64,000 nt of DNA, taken from NCBI GenBank assembly GCA_964023275.1, contig OZ029918.1:38656484-38720483 (forward strand), in the 5' to 3' direction. The translations under genes were made by a program, and so were the position numbers. The stretch comes from Norana najaformis (lineage: Eukaryota > Annelida > Clitellata > Crassiclitellata > Hormogastridae). This document shows, piece by piece, positions 25,928-42,658 of this stretch. Every line of letters starts with the position of its first letter. Position 1 is the stretch's first letter. The notes under the pieces were generated by a model. The model was not told the DNA's origin. It saw nothing but the letters and a program-made list of their open reading frames with translations, and did not search any database.

Positions 25928-26392
25928 AAGGTAATCGTAATCGTAAACTCAAAATTTTAAGGCGCTACTTTAAAGCTAAAAGCAGGGGACCAGCTTATTC
26001 ACAAGCGCTGCGTCAAGTCTGTGGGGTTGCCCAAAGATGCCATGTGAAGAACCAAGTTTGGTTGCCAGGAGACCAAAGAGAGAGAAGGAGGAGATGGTGG
26101 GTTGGGTTTACGCTGAGAGAAATGGGAAGACTGATTAGGGTGGGATTTCTTAAAAAGGCGAGAGTTCGGTTTTGAATGAAATACCTGAGGAATAATAGAG
26201 AGAGGGGTTTGAGGCGGATGATGGTGGATGAACGACGGAAGGGGTAAAGGAACAAAGAATTTGCGAAATTCAGAAGGGAGATCGTTCCAGAGTCGAGGTG
26301 CAGTTAAGTGTATGTAAGATAAGGTATAGGTTGACATCAACGGCCCTGGCGTTTGGCCATCTTCGGAAATAGGAATGTCTGCTGCCAATTAA
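25928..26392 (-). mobile_element. LINE 3' end family B with ORF C-terminus
   Basis: The minus strand encodes YIHLTAPRLWNDLPSEFRKF and later FHSKPNSRLFKKSHP, the standard L2-like LINE ORF end. The 3' UTR has CAACCCCACAGACTTGACGCAG, then AATAAGCTGGTCCCC, and ends CGATTACGATTAC. Family B copies are also at 16487, 46832 and 62165. Confidence 0.8.
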
Positions 26393-26559
26393 GCAGCGGT
26401 CATGAAAGTCCTCCGTTGTTTGAAGATACTTCTTCAACAACTGGAATATAAAAATGCTCCTTAATCAGCTGCTTTGCTGCCACGTATGTATGTTTGCGTA
26501 TTTTACAGCGACAGCTGTGTTAGTTTCCCGTTTTCGTGTGATCCAAGAGTCAGGCAGAC

Positions 26560-26860
26560 AGTAATCGCAATCGTAATCTCGAGATTTCTACAGCGCCCAA
26601 CGAAAGCTAAGTCGCGGGAACCAGCTTATTCACATGCGCTCAGTCAAAACAAAATCGATAGGCAAAAGGGTTCGGTTCCAGGTCAAGATCCAGGAATCAG
26701 GCAGTCAGACAATCGGACTGCTACGGTGGATGGTGTTTGGAATTGGAGCGGAAAGTGAGATAAGGAGAAGAGGAGGAATCAGGTTAGGATTTGTGGAATA
26801 GGAGTGTTTTCAGTTTTGAGTGAAAGACCTGCGCAGAAATTGGAAGAGGTGAAGTGTTGG
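26560..26860 (-). mobile_element. LINE 3' end family A
   Basis: Full set of family A words on the minus strand, ending GGGCGCTGTAGAAATCTCGAG with an ATTACGATTGCGATTAC tail. Upstream it runs into sequence encoding a LINE-type ORF end (SKLKT...LF-like). Confidence 0.8.
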
Positions 26861-26899
26861 TGAGTTCATATGATGAATCAGATAAACGTCGTAATTCTG

Positions 26900-27065
26900 G
26901 TGCGTTTTTGGGGCAGTTTGAAAATCTTAGCTGCACAGTGTCAAATGCAACAGCAATTTATGTATGACTTTGGATTGCGATTCTGACTTGAAGCCACTAT
27001 CGATTGATGTCTTAGGCATTATGATAACAGCCCTATAGACGTCTTTAGATTAGATTAGACACTGA
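26900..27065 (+). mobile_element. LINE 3' end of the ATTAGATTAGA-tail family
   Basis: Ends ...CATTATGATAACAGCCCTATAGACGTCTTTAGATTAGATTAGA. The upstream word TATGACTTTGGATTGCGATTC is shared with 33835-34015. CATCGATTGATGCC-type core present in degenerate form. Confidence 0.65.
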
Positions 27066-27432
27066 AAGGCTCGTTTCTCGCCGGTGTGAGCACAGCCCTA
27101 GTATTCTCAAAGTCGGTCACTGGGTCGTTCTAGACCACAGTTCATCGGGAGTTCACTATGCGCGTGTTGGGCTGGCCAGTGCACGCAGTGTGGGCGGCCG
27201 GTGGGTAGTCGGCAGCCAGGCCCTGCGTGCAGCAGCGAACGGACCCAGAGCCCCGGACCAATCCGGCTAACGGGCACCTAAGCAGTGCCCTAGAAAGCGT
27301 GTTATCTCCCCACCAGCTTTGTCAGTCTGTAGTTAGTCCTGCCGCCGATGGTCGTCTCGTTCCGCCTCAGATTTCTGCAACAGGCCTGCCGTGGCTTTGG
27401 GTCCGTCCGTCCGTCCGTCTTTGGGTAAAATT
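27066..27432. other. GC-richer block of unknown nature
   Basis: A 350-bp stretch noticeably richer in G+C than its surroundings, ending in CCGTCCGTCCGTC. I see no gene or RNA structure I can name. Confidence 0.35.
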
Positions 27433-27437
27433 CTACA

Positions 27438-27640
27438 CTGGGCTAAATTAACTTTTGGGTTAAAATTTCAATCATATGGATTAAAATATCTTTTCGGGTG
27501 AAATTCTTTTTTTGCGATAAAATCAGGTTTGTTGCTAAAATTCACCTCTGGGTTAAAATTTCATTCATACGGATTAAAATATCTTTTCTGGTAAAATTCT
27601 TTTTTTGCGATAAGATTAGGTTTGTTGCCAACCGAAAAAT
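27438..27640. repeat. Two-unit tandem duplication, about 95 bp
   Basis: GGGTTAAAATTTCA...GGATTAAAATATCTTTTC...TTTTTTTGCGATAA...AGGTTTGTTGC occurs twice in a row with about 10 percent divergence. Confidence 0.8.
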
Positions 27641-29570
27641 GAGTTAAAACCACATCAGTTTTTCATCGGCTTTACGCAATTTCGGTGTTTTATCGAAACA
27701 GATTATTTAAATGCGCACTTTTAATAGGCTTATTTTTTAAAAAGTCGAAAAAGAACAATCTAAACGATTGTTGTGATAAATCATTTGCAACATATTAGCG
27801 AAAAACTTCCGTTTGGTTGTTTTATTTATCCTCTAATGTGGGCGCGGTCCGCCATTTCAAGGTTAAACTTAAAAACTGAACTAAATAAGCTTATTTTCAA
27901 ATCAAAATGGGGATTGAACCAACGAAACAGTTTTAAAGAAGCGAAATAAACCGTTGCGCTTGACCAAAACCGCGGATATTTAATTGTTGGTCGTAAAATT
28001 AAGTGCGAAAAAGTAGGACGGCAGAGTCGCCATTTTGAGACGCGCTGGCTAATCCTGCTCGGTGACCTCGCGCAAGTTGTTTCCCTAAACTGAGCATTTC
28101 GCTCGATTTAAACTGAGATGAATTCGGCAAAAATGCAGCGGAAATGACGTGTAAAGCGGAAGGAAGTGCTCTGTCGCCCGGTGAATGCATTCTGGGTAAG
28201 ATGTCGAAACGATTAGTCATCACCGGGTTTGTATTCATCCGGGTTCCAGAAGAACCAAGCGACGCATGCGCAGAACTCAACGAAAACGGAGTAGGGGAGG
28301 ATGACCCCACCGTACCTGCCAAGGTCCCTAGGGCCCAAGGTACATCGGTACCAGTAGTATCCCGGCTGGCGACCTGGGTTCGATTTCACGGGCGTAAACC
28401 TTTCTTTAGAAGTTGCACGACTCCAAAAAGGAATATCAATTTTCGCCACAAGCTGTGGATTTCGAATCCCAGGCACAGAGGGGAAAGGCGGCGCTTTTAT
28501 TCGCCATGACACCCTTCTAAGCCTCTGCTTGTACCCCCGTTAGCGGTGGTATGAATGAAATGATACCATGAATACAGATCGTTGGTTAATGGTATAAAGT
28601 TAGATTGTCGGGTAATTGGTAGCAACTTATAAAAGAGCAAGCTAAAAAGTTGTATAGCGCCTTCGTTGGTCTTAAAAGACAAATACAAATATATATATTC
28701 TGATATAGGCCTACGTGACCTACTACAGCCTTAGATTATGCGCATTGCATACTTTGAGCTTAATGCCTTATTTCCAAAACGCGTAGGAAAGCCTATGAAA
28801 CGCTAAATGGTATATTTTCTTGTATGCATGCATCAATATTTATATAGCACATTTTAACCTCTGAAAAGCGCCACATAATTCCTCAGCAGGCTGTTTATTA
28901 ATAACTTTAAGAGCAGTTTAAATTTTAATTGTGATCATTCATTTTCTGGCGTATACGGTTCGTTAATGGTCATTTATTACCAGCAGTTCTTGTTGCTGAT
29001 TTGATGCATCGGCGCTTATGTGTAATAATCCTGTGACTGAGATTATAGTGCGCTAGTAGCCTTAGGCTAAATGTTAAATATCTACACAGAACTTTCTCAA
29101 CCTGAAGGCGACAAAGTCCAGCTAGTACCATTCAGTTAAATAACAGCTTATGGCTGCCAGGGCCGTTGGCGTAGGTTTTGCTTTACTGTGGGGGAAAAGA
29201 CTACTTACTCCTCTTACGCGAAAGCCGATTATAAAATTTATATAGTCGAGCAGTGACGCGTTTTAAAGGTGTTTAATTTGATTTATTTCGTGTATTAGCG
29301 TTTAGCGACATCTTCTGTTTGTCCTCGGACCATTTATTATAAATCAAAACTTCCAACTTCACGTCGTTTAAAAACACCTAATGAGAACTTTGCGAATTCT
29401 TTGGCACATCCTCTCAGCATACCAATCTTTGGCCCTCTTGAATGAAGTTTCTCCTCATGCCTTTTCCTTCAAACGGAAAAGAAAACTTTAAAAATCTAAC
29501 GCTTCTATTCTTTCCTCTTCTAAATCTAAACACCGTTAACCAAAGGGGTCGACACTAGGGTGCCAGAGGC
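27641..29570. other. No gene seen
   Basis: Two overlapping, opposite open frames at 28000-28510 show no domain. The end of an unclassified SINE-like element (TAGCGCCTTCGTTGGTC) lies near 28655, and a family I-like fragment lies near 29145. The remainder is AT-rich. Confidence 0.3.
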
Positions 29571-29589
29571 CACGTTCAAGCTAGAAAAT

Positions 29590-29875
29590 GGGAGATCTGC
29601 AGAGAAGAGTAGGTATTTAGGTCATCAAAAGGGGACTTTGAAGTCAGAAGAGTTAAACTACAGTTTGGTAAAAGAATGTTTGAAGTAGCTGGTCCAGCTG
29701 AGTGGAACTCTTTACCTGAATCTATTCGAAGATGCTCTTCAATAGATAATTTTAAATTAAAACTTAAGACTCATTTATTCTCTCAGTACTATAACTAATT
29801 ATTATGTTGTAACGCGTCCTTTGAGTAAGACATTGTTTTATTAAGGCGCGTTATAAATATAATTTGTGTTGTATC
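29590..29875 (+). mobile_element. L2/CR1-like LINE 3' end with ORF C-terminus
   Basis: Encodes RMFEVAGPAEWNSLPESIRR, then NFKLKLKTHLFSQYYN and a stop, the canonical L2/CR1 ORF2 end. The 3' UTR ends AAGGCGCGTTATAAATATAATTTG. It gives direct evidence that the GCGC..TATAAAT 3' core belongs to LINEs. Confidence 0.85.
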
Positions 29876-29999
29876 CACCCTAGCATAAGTTTTCATTAGA
29901 AGGCTTGGAAGGGATGGCTCAAACCACTCAGAGCAGACAATTTCGGAGACATGGAGGAAACGCTCGTCTAAGTCTCACTGACTGAAAAAGGTAGCATAA

Positions 30000-30120
30000 C
30001 CCATTCAAACGGACTGCCGTGGTGAAGAACCTCACCCGATCAATTCATTGAAAAAATGAACAGGGTCGAGGCCATATGGTCGCTATAGAAAATCGTCTAC
30101 AATTACATTTACTGTCCGTA
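30000..30120 (+). mobile_element. tRNA-derived SINE family C, 5'-truncated
   Basis: Starts at CCATTCAAACGGACTGCCG and ends GGTCGAGGCCATATGGTCGC, then TATAGAA and an ACAATTACATTTAC tail. Confidence 0.75.
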
Positions 30121-30639
30121 TATATTGGCTGCGTATGTCCTACATATAACGTTGCTGTTTTTGAAACTAAGCCTAATAATATATCCAAAACCCCGGCAAC
30201 TTTTTGTACATATGTATATATGTATGTGAACACTTATATCGCGCCTTTGAAATATCACAAAGACTCAGAACCTTTTCATAAGGTTTACCGTGCAACAGAT
30301 GATCACACTTGCAAACACAACCTTTGAGACGATGCACCGCGGTTTAAACTCGCTACACAGAAGCTTGAAATAGTAGGATGCGTAGATACCTGGTGAACGC
30401 CATTTTCCTCTGCATTTTTTTCATATATTTCGCTCCTACTCACAGGTCTTCCCCAAATGTTTACGAGACTATTTCCCCATAAATTTCTCCTGGCCATAGG
30501 TTCCCCACTGGGGTTCAAACTATATACCTGCCACTGAAAATGCATTTTTCCAAACATTTTGCTTCTGTCCATAAGTATTTGCTCTTGCGCTGTGCCAAGC
30601 TCCCAACCTCAAATCTCAGTCTCACTGTGGCTCTATAAA

Positions 30640-31002
30640 AATTTCAGTAATCCTTGAAATTGCTGCATCTTCTCCAAATTGCTCATTTCGCCTCAATAGG
30701 ATCCGACATCTGCGCTCTACACCAGATTCAGCATTGCAGAAATGCTGATACTCTAGTCTGACAAAACTCGACTACTGCAACTCTATACTGTGCCTGATTG
30801 CACACTGCTTCCTCTGACTATATTCATTCACCATGCTGCTCAGCTGTCTTGGACTCTCGTACTGGGACCATATCACACCTGCTCTTTGTTCTGACCACAC
30901 TTCTTGTATCTGAATGTATCCGCTTCAACCTATCACTCATCATGTATAAAGCAGGTGTAAAACATATGCTATCCTACTTATCATCCATGGTTACACCCTG
31001 TT
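30640..31002 (+). mobile_element. L2-like LINE reverse-transcriptase remnant (left part)
   Basis: Decayed coding sequence in shifting frames resembling the C-terminal RT region of L2 (a DYCNS-like stretch near 30765, then CIRFNLSLIMYKAGVKHMLS). It is split by a family A LINE end at 31003 and continues at 31186. Confidence 0.6.
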
Positions 31003-31185
31003 ATCGTAATCCCGAGATTTCTACAGCGCCCAACAAAAGCCACGTCACGGGGACCAGCTTATTCACAAGTGCTTAGTCAAAAACAAAATCGATAGGCAAA
31101 AGGGTTCAGTTCCAGGTCAAGATCCAAGTCAGGCAGAGCAACAGTGTTGCAGCTATGGTGGGTGGTGTTTGGGATTGGAGCTGCT
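31003..31185 (-). mobile_element. LINE 3' end family A inserted in an older LINE
   Basis: Minus strand ends GGGCGCTGTAGAAATCTCGGGATTACGAT. The flanks on both sides are parts of the same older L2-like element. Confidence 0.75.
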
Positions 31186-31460
31186 AAAGGCCGATCCTCT
31201 CTTCAATCAGCATCTTCTGGAAATTATGTTGTTCCTAGCAGACGACTTGTCTTTGGCCGGTGTTCATTCACAGTTCCTGAAATCTCACTGTCTGGAAGTC
31301 TCTACCTCCTCACATTCACAAGTCTCTTATCGAGACAATCTTTCCTCTAAACTGAAAACTTACCTCTTCCAGTCTGGGTATGGTTTTTCATGTTTCCTGT
31401 AATCTGGCTTCAATGTGCACTTCTGAACTTTGTAAGAAGGGCATCTTCAAATGACAGCTG
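31186..31460 (+). mobile_element. L2-like LINE remnant (right part)
   Basis: Encodes, in degenerate form, the ORF end (SSGNYVVPSRRLVFGRC; SSKLKTYLFQSGY). It continues the element broken at 31003. Confidence 0.6.
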
Positions 31461-31679
31461 TAGTGTAATATATTAAAATATCAAGACTCTCTTACCTAAA
31501 GTTTAGGCACAAAACAGACCACAACAAAAATAGGGAATTCTATGCTGTTTTTAATCACATAAATCCTGAAAAACTTGCTGTTCTTTCAAACAAAACAAAC
31601 TTAGCACAAACTATAAATGATGTGTCACCTAAGTTCAGGAGTAAACATAAAATGAGCAAATTGCTGGAAATATGTTGTT

Positions 31680-31745
31680 ATTATTGTCTGGATTTATTAA
31701 GCACCACTAGCTAATGACAAGCATTAATCAAAGGTGCTGAGTAAA
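31680..31745 (-). mobile_element. 3' end of SINE family G
   Basis: Minus strand: GCACCTTTGATTAATGC...GTGGTGCTTAATAAATCCAGACAATAATAACAA, matching the 14895 copy's 3' end. Confidence 0.5.
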
Positions 31746-32151
31746 AAACTGTGTGAACACTTGCGTAAAACTGTTTGAAATTAAACAAAACAAGAAAGGC
31801 AGGAGAACAGCACACAATGGACAAATTGATGGAAATTGCTGAAATTAAACAAAACAAGAAGTCAGGAAAATCCCTGACAAGGGACAAATTGTCACAACTG
31901 TCCGAAATAAGTATGAACCAGAAACCGAGGAGCAGTGCTGAAAACTGTCGAAGCAGTAAAGTAAGTGTAACCCTCCACAATTTCTCATCGCCACACAAAA
32001 TCTGCTTCAGAGAGAACATCTTTAATATTTATTTTAATAATATTTTTAATAATTTTATTTTTTAATAACAATTTTATGTAAAATAATTTTATTTTATTAT
32101 TTTTATTTTTTTAATAATAATTTTAATATTTATCTTATTTTATTTACCGGC

Positions 32152-32302
32152 TCTGCATCAAATTAAGTCCGCAAGGGCCAGATTGCATGGTCAGATTCAG
32201 TGCCTGTTGGGCATCCGGGAGGGTCAAACAGGTGAAGGTGTGTAGAAGTGCATCAAATGTTTTAGAACCATTTTGCACAAAACTTCCCAGAGGCAAAAAG
32301 CA
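32152..32302 (-). CDS. Possible terminal exon of an unidentified gene
   Basis: From an AG acceptor (CTTGCCAG) at 32303 the minus strand is open for 50 codons, with varied composition (SKTFDALLHTFTCLTLPDAQ and so on). It stops at TAA at about 32152, directly followed by AATAAAATAAG. That layout fits a last exon plus polyadenylation signal. I recognise no family, and upstream exons are uncertain (a candidate is at 32715-32617). It could be chance. Confidence 0.25.
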
Positions 32303-32434
32303 CTGGCAAGAAGTGTTAATATACATAACGACCCAAAAAATTATATACAAAACATGTTGCCACATTAAAAGAACGCAAACCTCAACATATGTACCGAGCA
32401 ACTATTATTATTTTTGCATTTATTACCCACAAAT

Positions 32435-32577
32435 CTGTTTCTGAGGCATGAAGCAACTGTGAGTGAAGGACCTGCTCAAGATCCTTACACAGTAACCGTC
32501 TCAGAGGAGGAGGTTCGAACCCATACATTCCGCATTAAAAACAGAGCGCTCCATCCAATTAGCTACTGTGCCCCACA
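32435..32577 (-). mobile_element. tRNA-derived SINE family G
   Basis: Minus strand head: AGTAGCTAATTGGATGGAGCGC (A box) and GGGTTCGAACC (B box), then CTCTGAGACGGTTACTGTG and CAGGTCCTTCACTCACAGTT. Confidence 0.75.
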
Positions 32578-32616
32578 AATCTTAGCAACACCTCCACCAA
32601 CAACACAATACACTGC

Positions 32617-32715
32617 ATGGAATTTCTTAGGATGATTCTCCCTGGAATTATTTTTCTTGATTGTTCAGACATTTCCTTAATTTCTCCTGGTTTGAGGTCA
32701 ACAATTAAAGGGCGT
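32617..32715 (-). pseudogene. Possible exon remnant with weak tubulin resemblance
   Basis: After a good acceptor (TTTTTTGCAG) the minus strand reads RPLIVDLKPGEIKEM, similar in pattern to tubulin's [15 protein letters not shown]. Similarity fades afterwards. It may be a decayed tubulin-like fragment or an unrelated exon. Confidence 0.2.
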
Positions 32716-33469
32716 CTGCAAAAAATGACCTATGTTGGACCCACTTGTAACAGCAGCTTGAACGCTTTTTAGTACATGTAATTGGTAGAACAGTGCTACA
32801 TAAATCTGGATTACAAAACATTACTTGTTACTAAAAGTATAAAGTCTGTTAACAGCAAACACTAATGAGGCTAGACATTAACTCTCTGATGGATAAACAC
32901 AGATAATGTGGCTAACACAGCGAGGCTTACAGTGCAGTCGATACAAACAGTAGAAATAAAATCTAATGACGTCTGTTGAGTCATTATCAAAATGCACAAA
33001 GCATCAGTCGACAGTCACTTCAGAGGAAAACCATTTTAAAGTAACTATTCAGAATGTAGGCTACAGCAATTGTAAACGTAATGTAAATCTCCAAAAATTT
33101 CTTTCTGAAACACAAAAGCTACACAAGGGACACGACCTTATTTGTTAACAAAGTCCACAAAAACCAGATAATTCTTAGGCCAGGTTCGGTGTCAGGTCAG
33201 AGGTCAGTTTCGTTTCGGTGTCAGGTCAACTTATTGAGGTTTAGCCAATGGAGACCGCATTAATAGCAGAACTATAAAAGTTATTATAACCTAAAAGTTA
33301 TTCAGCTTCTCTTAAAGAAAAACTCGTCAAAGGGGCTTATGATCCAACAAAATCACAATCAAAGATGTAGGAAAGAAGCAGACAGGCCATGTTATGGGAT
33401 GCTAGGCAACCTATTTCAGAAAGACACAACAATACTTAGTATATTAGTACTTAGCATTACAACTATTTC

Positions 33470-33795
33470 TCATTGAAAGACAAGAAAAGGAATGAGTATA
33501 TCAGACAGAAATTGGGAGTGGCATGCATATCTGACAAGGTACGAGAAGCTAGGTTGAGATGGTATGGTCAGGTGATGAGAAGAGGAAAATTGCATTAAAA
33601 GAATTATGACAGTAGAGATTTACGGAAGCCGCAGTCGGGGAAGACAAAAGAAGAGATGGGGAGATATGATTCAGCAAAACCTAAAGCTCCTCAGACTGAA
33701 GAAAGAAGATACTGGAGATAGAAACAAATGGAAAAGAAGGATTCATGTGGCTGATACCTCCCCTAGGGAGGGATCAATTCCACCCAGAGAGAGAG
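33470..33795 (+). mobile_element. RTE-like LINE C-terminal remnant
   Basis: Encodes in broken frames VREARLRWYGQVMRR and RGRQKKRWGDMIQQNLK, followed by WKRRIHVADTSP. This is the well-known C-terminal pattern of RTE-type reverse-transcriptase proteins. A GA microsatellite follows at 33787-33832. Confidence 0.75.
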
Positions 33796-33834
33796 ACAGA
33801 CAGAGACAGAGGCAGAGAGAGAGAGAGAGAGATT

Positions 33835-34018
33835 TCAACTTGCTTACTAACCCTGACCTGGCTTTTGGTTTCTCTGACCTATCTGAATTCGACCTGGCTT
33901 CTGCAATGGTTTATGACTTTGGATTGCGATTCTTTCGAAGCGACATTGACTGATGCCTTGCACATTATGATAAGCCGCTACAGAAGTCTTCAGATCAGAT
34001 AAGATTAGTGTCTGCTAT
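33835..34018 (+). mobile_element. LINE 3' end of the ATTAGATTAGA-tail family
   Basis: Encodes SEFDLASAMVYDFGLRFF, then GACATTGACTGATGCCTTGCACATTATGATAA, a CCGCTACAGAAGTC core and an AGATCAGATAAGATTAG tail. Confidence 0.65.
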
Positions 34019-34277
34019 TTACAGCCACTGTTAACGGTTTACTGAACACACATAAAGGGTTAACAAATAGTCTTAAAGCGTCTCAACAAAGAAAACTTGA
34101 ATCATTTTCTCGATTAGAATGGTGCTTCAAACTAATGCTTCCAAAAAACTTTGCATCATTCACAGACAGAGAAAAAACTGAATAGACAGTGAGTGGAACA
34201 ATTAAACAGAATGTGAGCGAGGAAACGTCTGTAAAGTTTCAACAGGAATGTCTCTTTCCTTTTGTTCATTTCTCTCG

Positions 34278-39332
<5,055 letters not shown>

Positions 39333-39544
39333 CTGACAATTAAAATAAGCCATATCGCTCAAAAACGGTTATTTATTTAAAGTTTAAGGCAAAGAAATTA
39401 TGCGTGCTAAATGCGAATTTAGACAGAACTCTTGTACTTTACTCAAAATCTCGCCCAAACTGGAATCAACACTGACACGAACAGTCGGTTTCTAATTATA
39501 GCTCTAACGTGCGATTTCAATTGTAACCATAGACGTTACTCAAA

Positions 39545-39757
39545 CTATTTGTTTCTGCATTTATTAAGCGCCATTCTATGATGACTAAGCACCAATCCTT
39601 GGCGGTGAACAATTAGAGTGAGTGAAGGACTTGCTCAAGGCCCCAACACAATAAGCCGTCTCAGAGGAGGAGGCGGAGGAGCCTCGAACCCCTATTCTCC
39701 TCGTTGCAAACCGAGCGCACTAGCCAATCGGCTACATTTGTTCACAGACAATTATGA
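39545..39757 (-). mobile_element. tRNA-derived SINE family G, full length
   Basis: Minus strand: TAGCCGATTGGCTAGTGCGC (A box), GGGGTTCGAGGC (B box), body GTGTTGGGGCCTTGAGCAAG, end ATGGCGCTTAATAAATGCAG. Confidence 0.8.
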
Positions 39758-39764
39758 CCACCTT

Positions 39765-39930
39765 GTAATATATAATTATTAGTAACTTATAATGCGCCGG
39801 TGTCTAACGCACAAGACATCAATCGATGGCCCACCAAAGCCAAGCCGCAATCAGGTCAAAATCCGGAAAGTCAGTCTACACGACGGAGGCGATGCAGCCT
39901 ACTTCGGATAAGCAATTTGAAATAGGTGTA
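39765..39930 (-). mobile_element. LINE 3' end, CATCGATTGATG family
   Basis: Minus strand: GATTTTGACCTGATTGCGGC ... GGGCCATCGATTGATGTCTTGTGCGTTAGACACCGGCGCATTATAAGTTACTAATAATTA. Confidence 0.75.
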
Positions 39931-40074
39931 ATGTAAAACGTAATGTAAAATGTATCTTTTATATCTGTGCTTATAGGCTTAGAAGGAGTACCCACGCGAG
40001 AGTCTATTGGTTACATGTGGAATGCGCTACTGTCATTCGTAAATCCGCGCCAAGGCAGAAATTTCTTTCGAGAT

Positions 40075-40255
40075 TTCGGCTCCACTTTCGCCCTCTATCA
40101 AACTCATCTATAATGAGTACATTGACCGTACACTGTCAGTGGGAAGATCAAGCGAGGGAGGGAACCGATCACCCGCCCTTATATGCCGAGGCTAAGAAAA
40201 ATGAAGTCACTGACACTTTATTCCATGGCCGCCTCTTGAGGGTTGTTCTTCTTAA
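40075..40255 (+). mobile_element. SINE family H, headless copy
   Basis: Shares TTTCGCCCTCTATCAAACTC-type start, CCGTACACTGTCAGTGGGAAG, GCGAGGGAGGGA and GCCGCCTCTTGAGG with the 25433 copy, but lacks the tRNA-like head. Confidence 0.65.
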
Positions 40256-41394
40256 ACCTATTGCAACTTTTTTCAATTGCAAAACTGTAATGCTCCTTCG
40301 AAGCAAAAGGGTTAAGTTCGAGTGAACGTCATGTTCATGTGCATGCCAGTGCTGACATGATAAATGGCAGAACTTATTCCACTATCATTGCCACACCTGG
40401 ATTAATTTTTACAGCAGGTGCTTTTTCGTTAGCATCGATTGCAGTAATTCAATTCGTGTAACAATGCGTAGGGCGTAGGCGACATCCCAAATGCTTGCAA
40501 TATTACTTCGCCAAGACTGCAAACAGCAACTAAGATTTATCACAGACAGCAATAAAAATCTGAAAGAAGACTGTATTGTTTGAAAATGGTGTAAAATGGC
40601 AGTAAATTAGGTTTATAGGAAGATATTTAGAGAATGTCTGGACGCACTACTTTTTGCGGATGGATAGATACCGAATACATGTCAAGCGCGTCGTCTAAGT
40701 TGTCCTCACCAGTTTGGCTTCGTCTGATCAAGTGAAGTTACGTCAGTTCAACATTTCTGTAAGTATCAAATTTAAAGAAAATATTAATTGTTTCTTTGTT
40801 TCGTGCATATTAAGCAACTAATCCAGATCTTCTCTAATTAGGGCTTAGCAGATCTGAAAGTGTCCTAATTGCAGTTTGCAGAAAAATACTTCGGTTTGTG
40901 GAGAGTTTATTTTGGGGCGCGGGGCGTGTTACTCAAACAGGAAATGTGAAGAATGGAGGCGGTTTTACCACTTAAGTCTCGAAGAGTGTCAAGTGTTTTG
41001 TAGTGTTTGCATTTAGAGTAAATTATGTAGCACTGTTTTAAGAGGATAGTCAAAGAATCCTCAAACGCGGAACTCACAATCCTGTGGCGTTCAGGAATGC
41101 ATTGTTTACAGACAATTAAGGAAATTGCCTGATAACCAGGTCAAAAAATATATAGCGCTATAAACTTGGTGTTAATTTTAGTCTAAGCAGTATTAACATA
41201 ATTATTAGTCGGATTTAGAGAAAGTATATTTGTCGAAAAAGAAATCTTTTGCTGTGCAATTAAACTAAATTAAAAGTAAAGTTTTTTTAATAGCGATAGC
41301 TGTTTTGACGTAAATTATGCTTTGCGTAATAAATAATACCATTAATAAGGAGCAGTTTTCCGGGTGTGTTATGTAATGTTGTTGTTGATGATGA

Positions 41395-41625
41395 TGATTA
41401 TGATGACGATGACGACGAGGATGAAGGTGGCACTGGAATTGGAAGAGGTAGGAATGCGGTCATAGTGATTGTGTTGTTCAGTTCATGATTATGATGATAA
41501 CGACAACGATTAGGTGATAAAGGTGGTTGTGATAATAATGGTGTTGTTGCGGATGATGACAACAACGCCGGTGATGATGATGACGATGATGATAACGACG
41601 ATGAGGAGGTGGAGAAGGCCAATTA
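41395..41625. repeat. GAT/GAC-rich low-complexity tract
   Basis: Imperfect GATGATGACGATGACGACG repeats; poly-Ser and poly-His frames are artefacts. Confidence 0.8.
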
Positions 41626-42127
41626 TTGACGATTAAAATGTTGATGGTAAATTGATAATTTCTGATAGTGGTTTTAGCGATGACGATGGTGGCATTGGTG
41701 ATAGCGCTACTGATAACAGCCGTTGTGTCCTGCAACTATTTGCATTGTTGACAGCCACATGAGAGCAAATTTAGCCAGAATTCGACCAATTACTGCCACA
41801 GCTGAGATACTTTATTATAGTTATAATTGAGTATGGGTCCATTAATAACAGCGTCGCCCACTGTGGGTACTTTGCTGTGACAGATCTGCCACAGCTGGGC
41901 ATCTGTAATTGCCCCCACCCCTGCTGCCTGTGGGTGAGATTACTCACCAATAAGATATGAACTAACATTGGTAATGTCTGGAACAACTTTCATTAATGTG
42001 ACCAAAATACTAATAGATACAATTGTCTGGTAATAAGGAACTTACTCTTCTTTAGTATGGATTAGACAGTAGGTGAAAAGTCACCCTTTGCTTTGGACTG
42101 TGGATGAATATTTAAGCCAAACTATTA

Positions 42128-42265
42128 GTAAGTAAAGTAAAGTATCCCATATCCCACAAGTGAGACATAGTGGAGGCGCTCATTTACTTTTCTTTAGGTC
42201 CTTGAACCGGAAGTGGACGAATCCCAAGGTCCTGGACACTAATGACTGCTGGTTACAGACATTGT
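42128..42265. mobile_element. Unclassified repeat family K
   Basis: Shares GTAAAGTAAAGT, the ATCCCATATCCC start, and GTGGACGAATCCCAAGGTCCTGGACAC with 47855-47985. Confidence 0.55.
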
Positions 42266-42467
42266 TGCTAAGCATGTGTCCTAAAGTTTGCACTGATATG
42301 GCCGTGGGGTAGAACACTGCCTTAAAAAGGGTGGACCATCAAGAAAACTGTCAAAATGAGGATAAGCGGATTTGCAATGAAGTGTGTGTCATTTACAGTG
42401 TGTTGTTTACCATGCGTCATTTACATGTCATTAACCGTGTATGTGTGTCATTTGCGGATGACAGCAG

Positions 42468-42470
<3 letters not shown>

Positions 42471-42500
<30 letters not shown>

Positions 42501-42586
42501 ATTATATATATATATATTATATATATATATTATATATATATATGTAATATATATATATATATAATGTAATATATATATATATAATG

Positions 42587-42656
<70 letters not shown>
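42471..42656. repeat. TA dinucleotide microsatellite, about 185 bp
   Basis: TA repeats with occasional TAATG interruptions; the YIYI frames on both strands are artefacts. Confidence 0.95.

Positions 42657-42658
<2 letters not shown>

Larger units (their letters stand above)
39333..41390. other. Upstream of the PDCD6 exons found; first exon expected here
   Basis: The missing first coding exon of PDCD6 should lie in or beyond this interval on the minus strand. I found no convincing ATG with a GT donor. It contains SINE copies at 39545 and 40075 and a LINE end at 39765. The rest is unremarkable. Confidence 0.3.

Noticed and set aside
28144..28509. 121-codon plus-strand and 107-codon minus-strand overlapping frames
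   Set aside because: Opposite frames with no recognisable domain; one alone could be chance, and no splice or polyadenylation context supports either.
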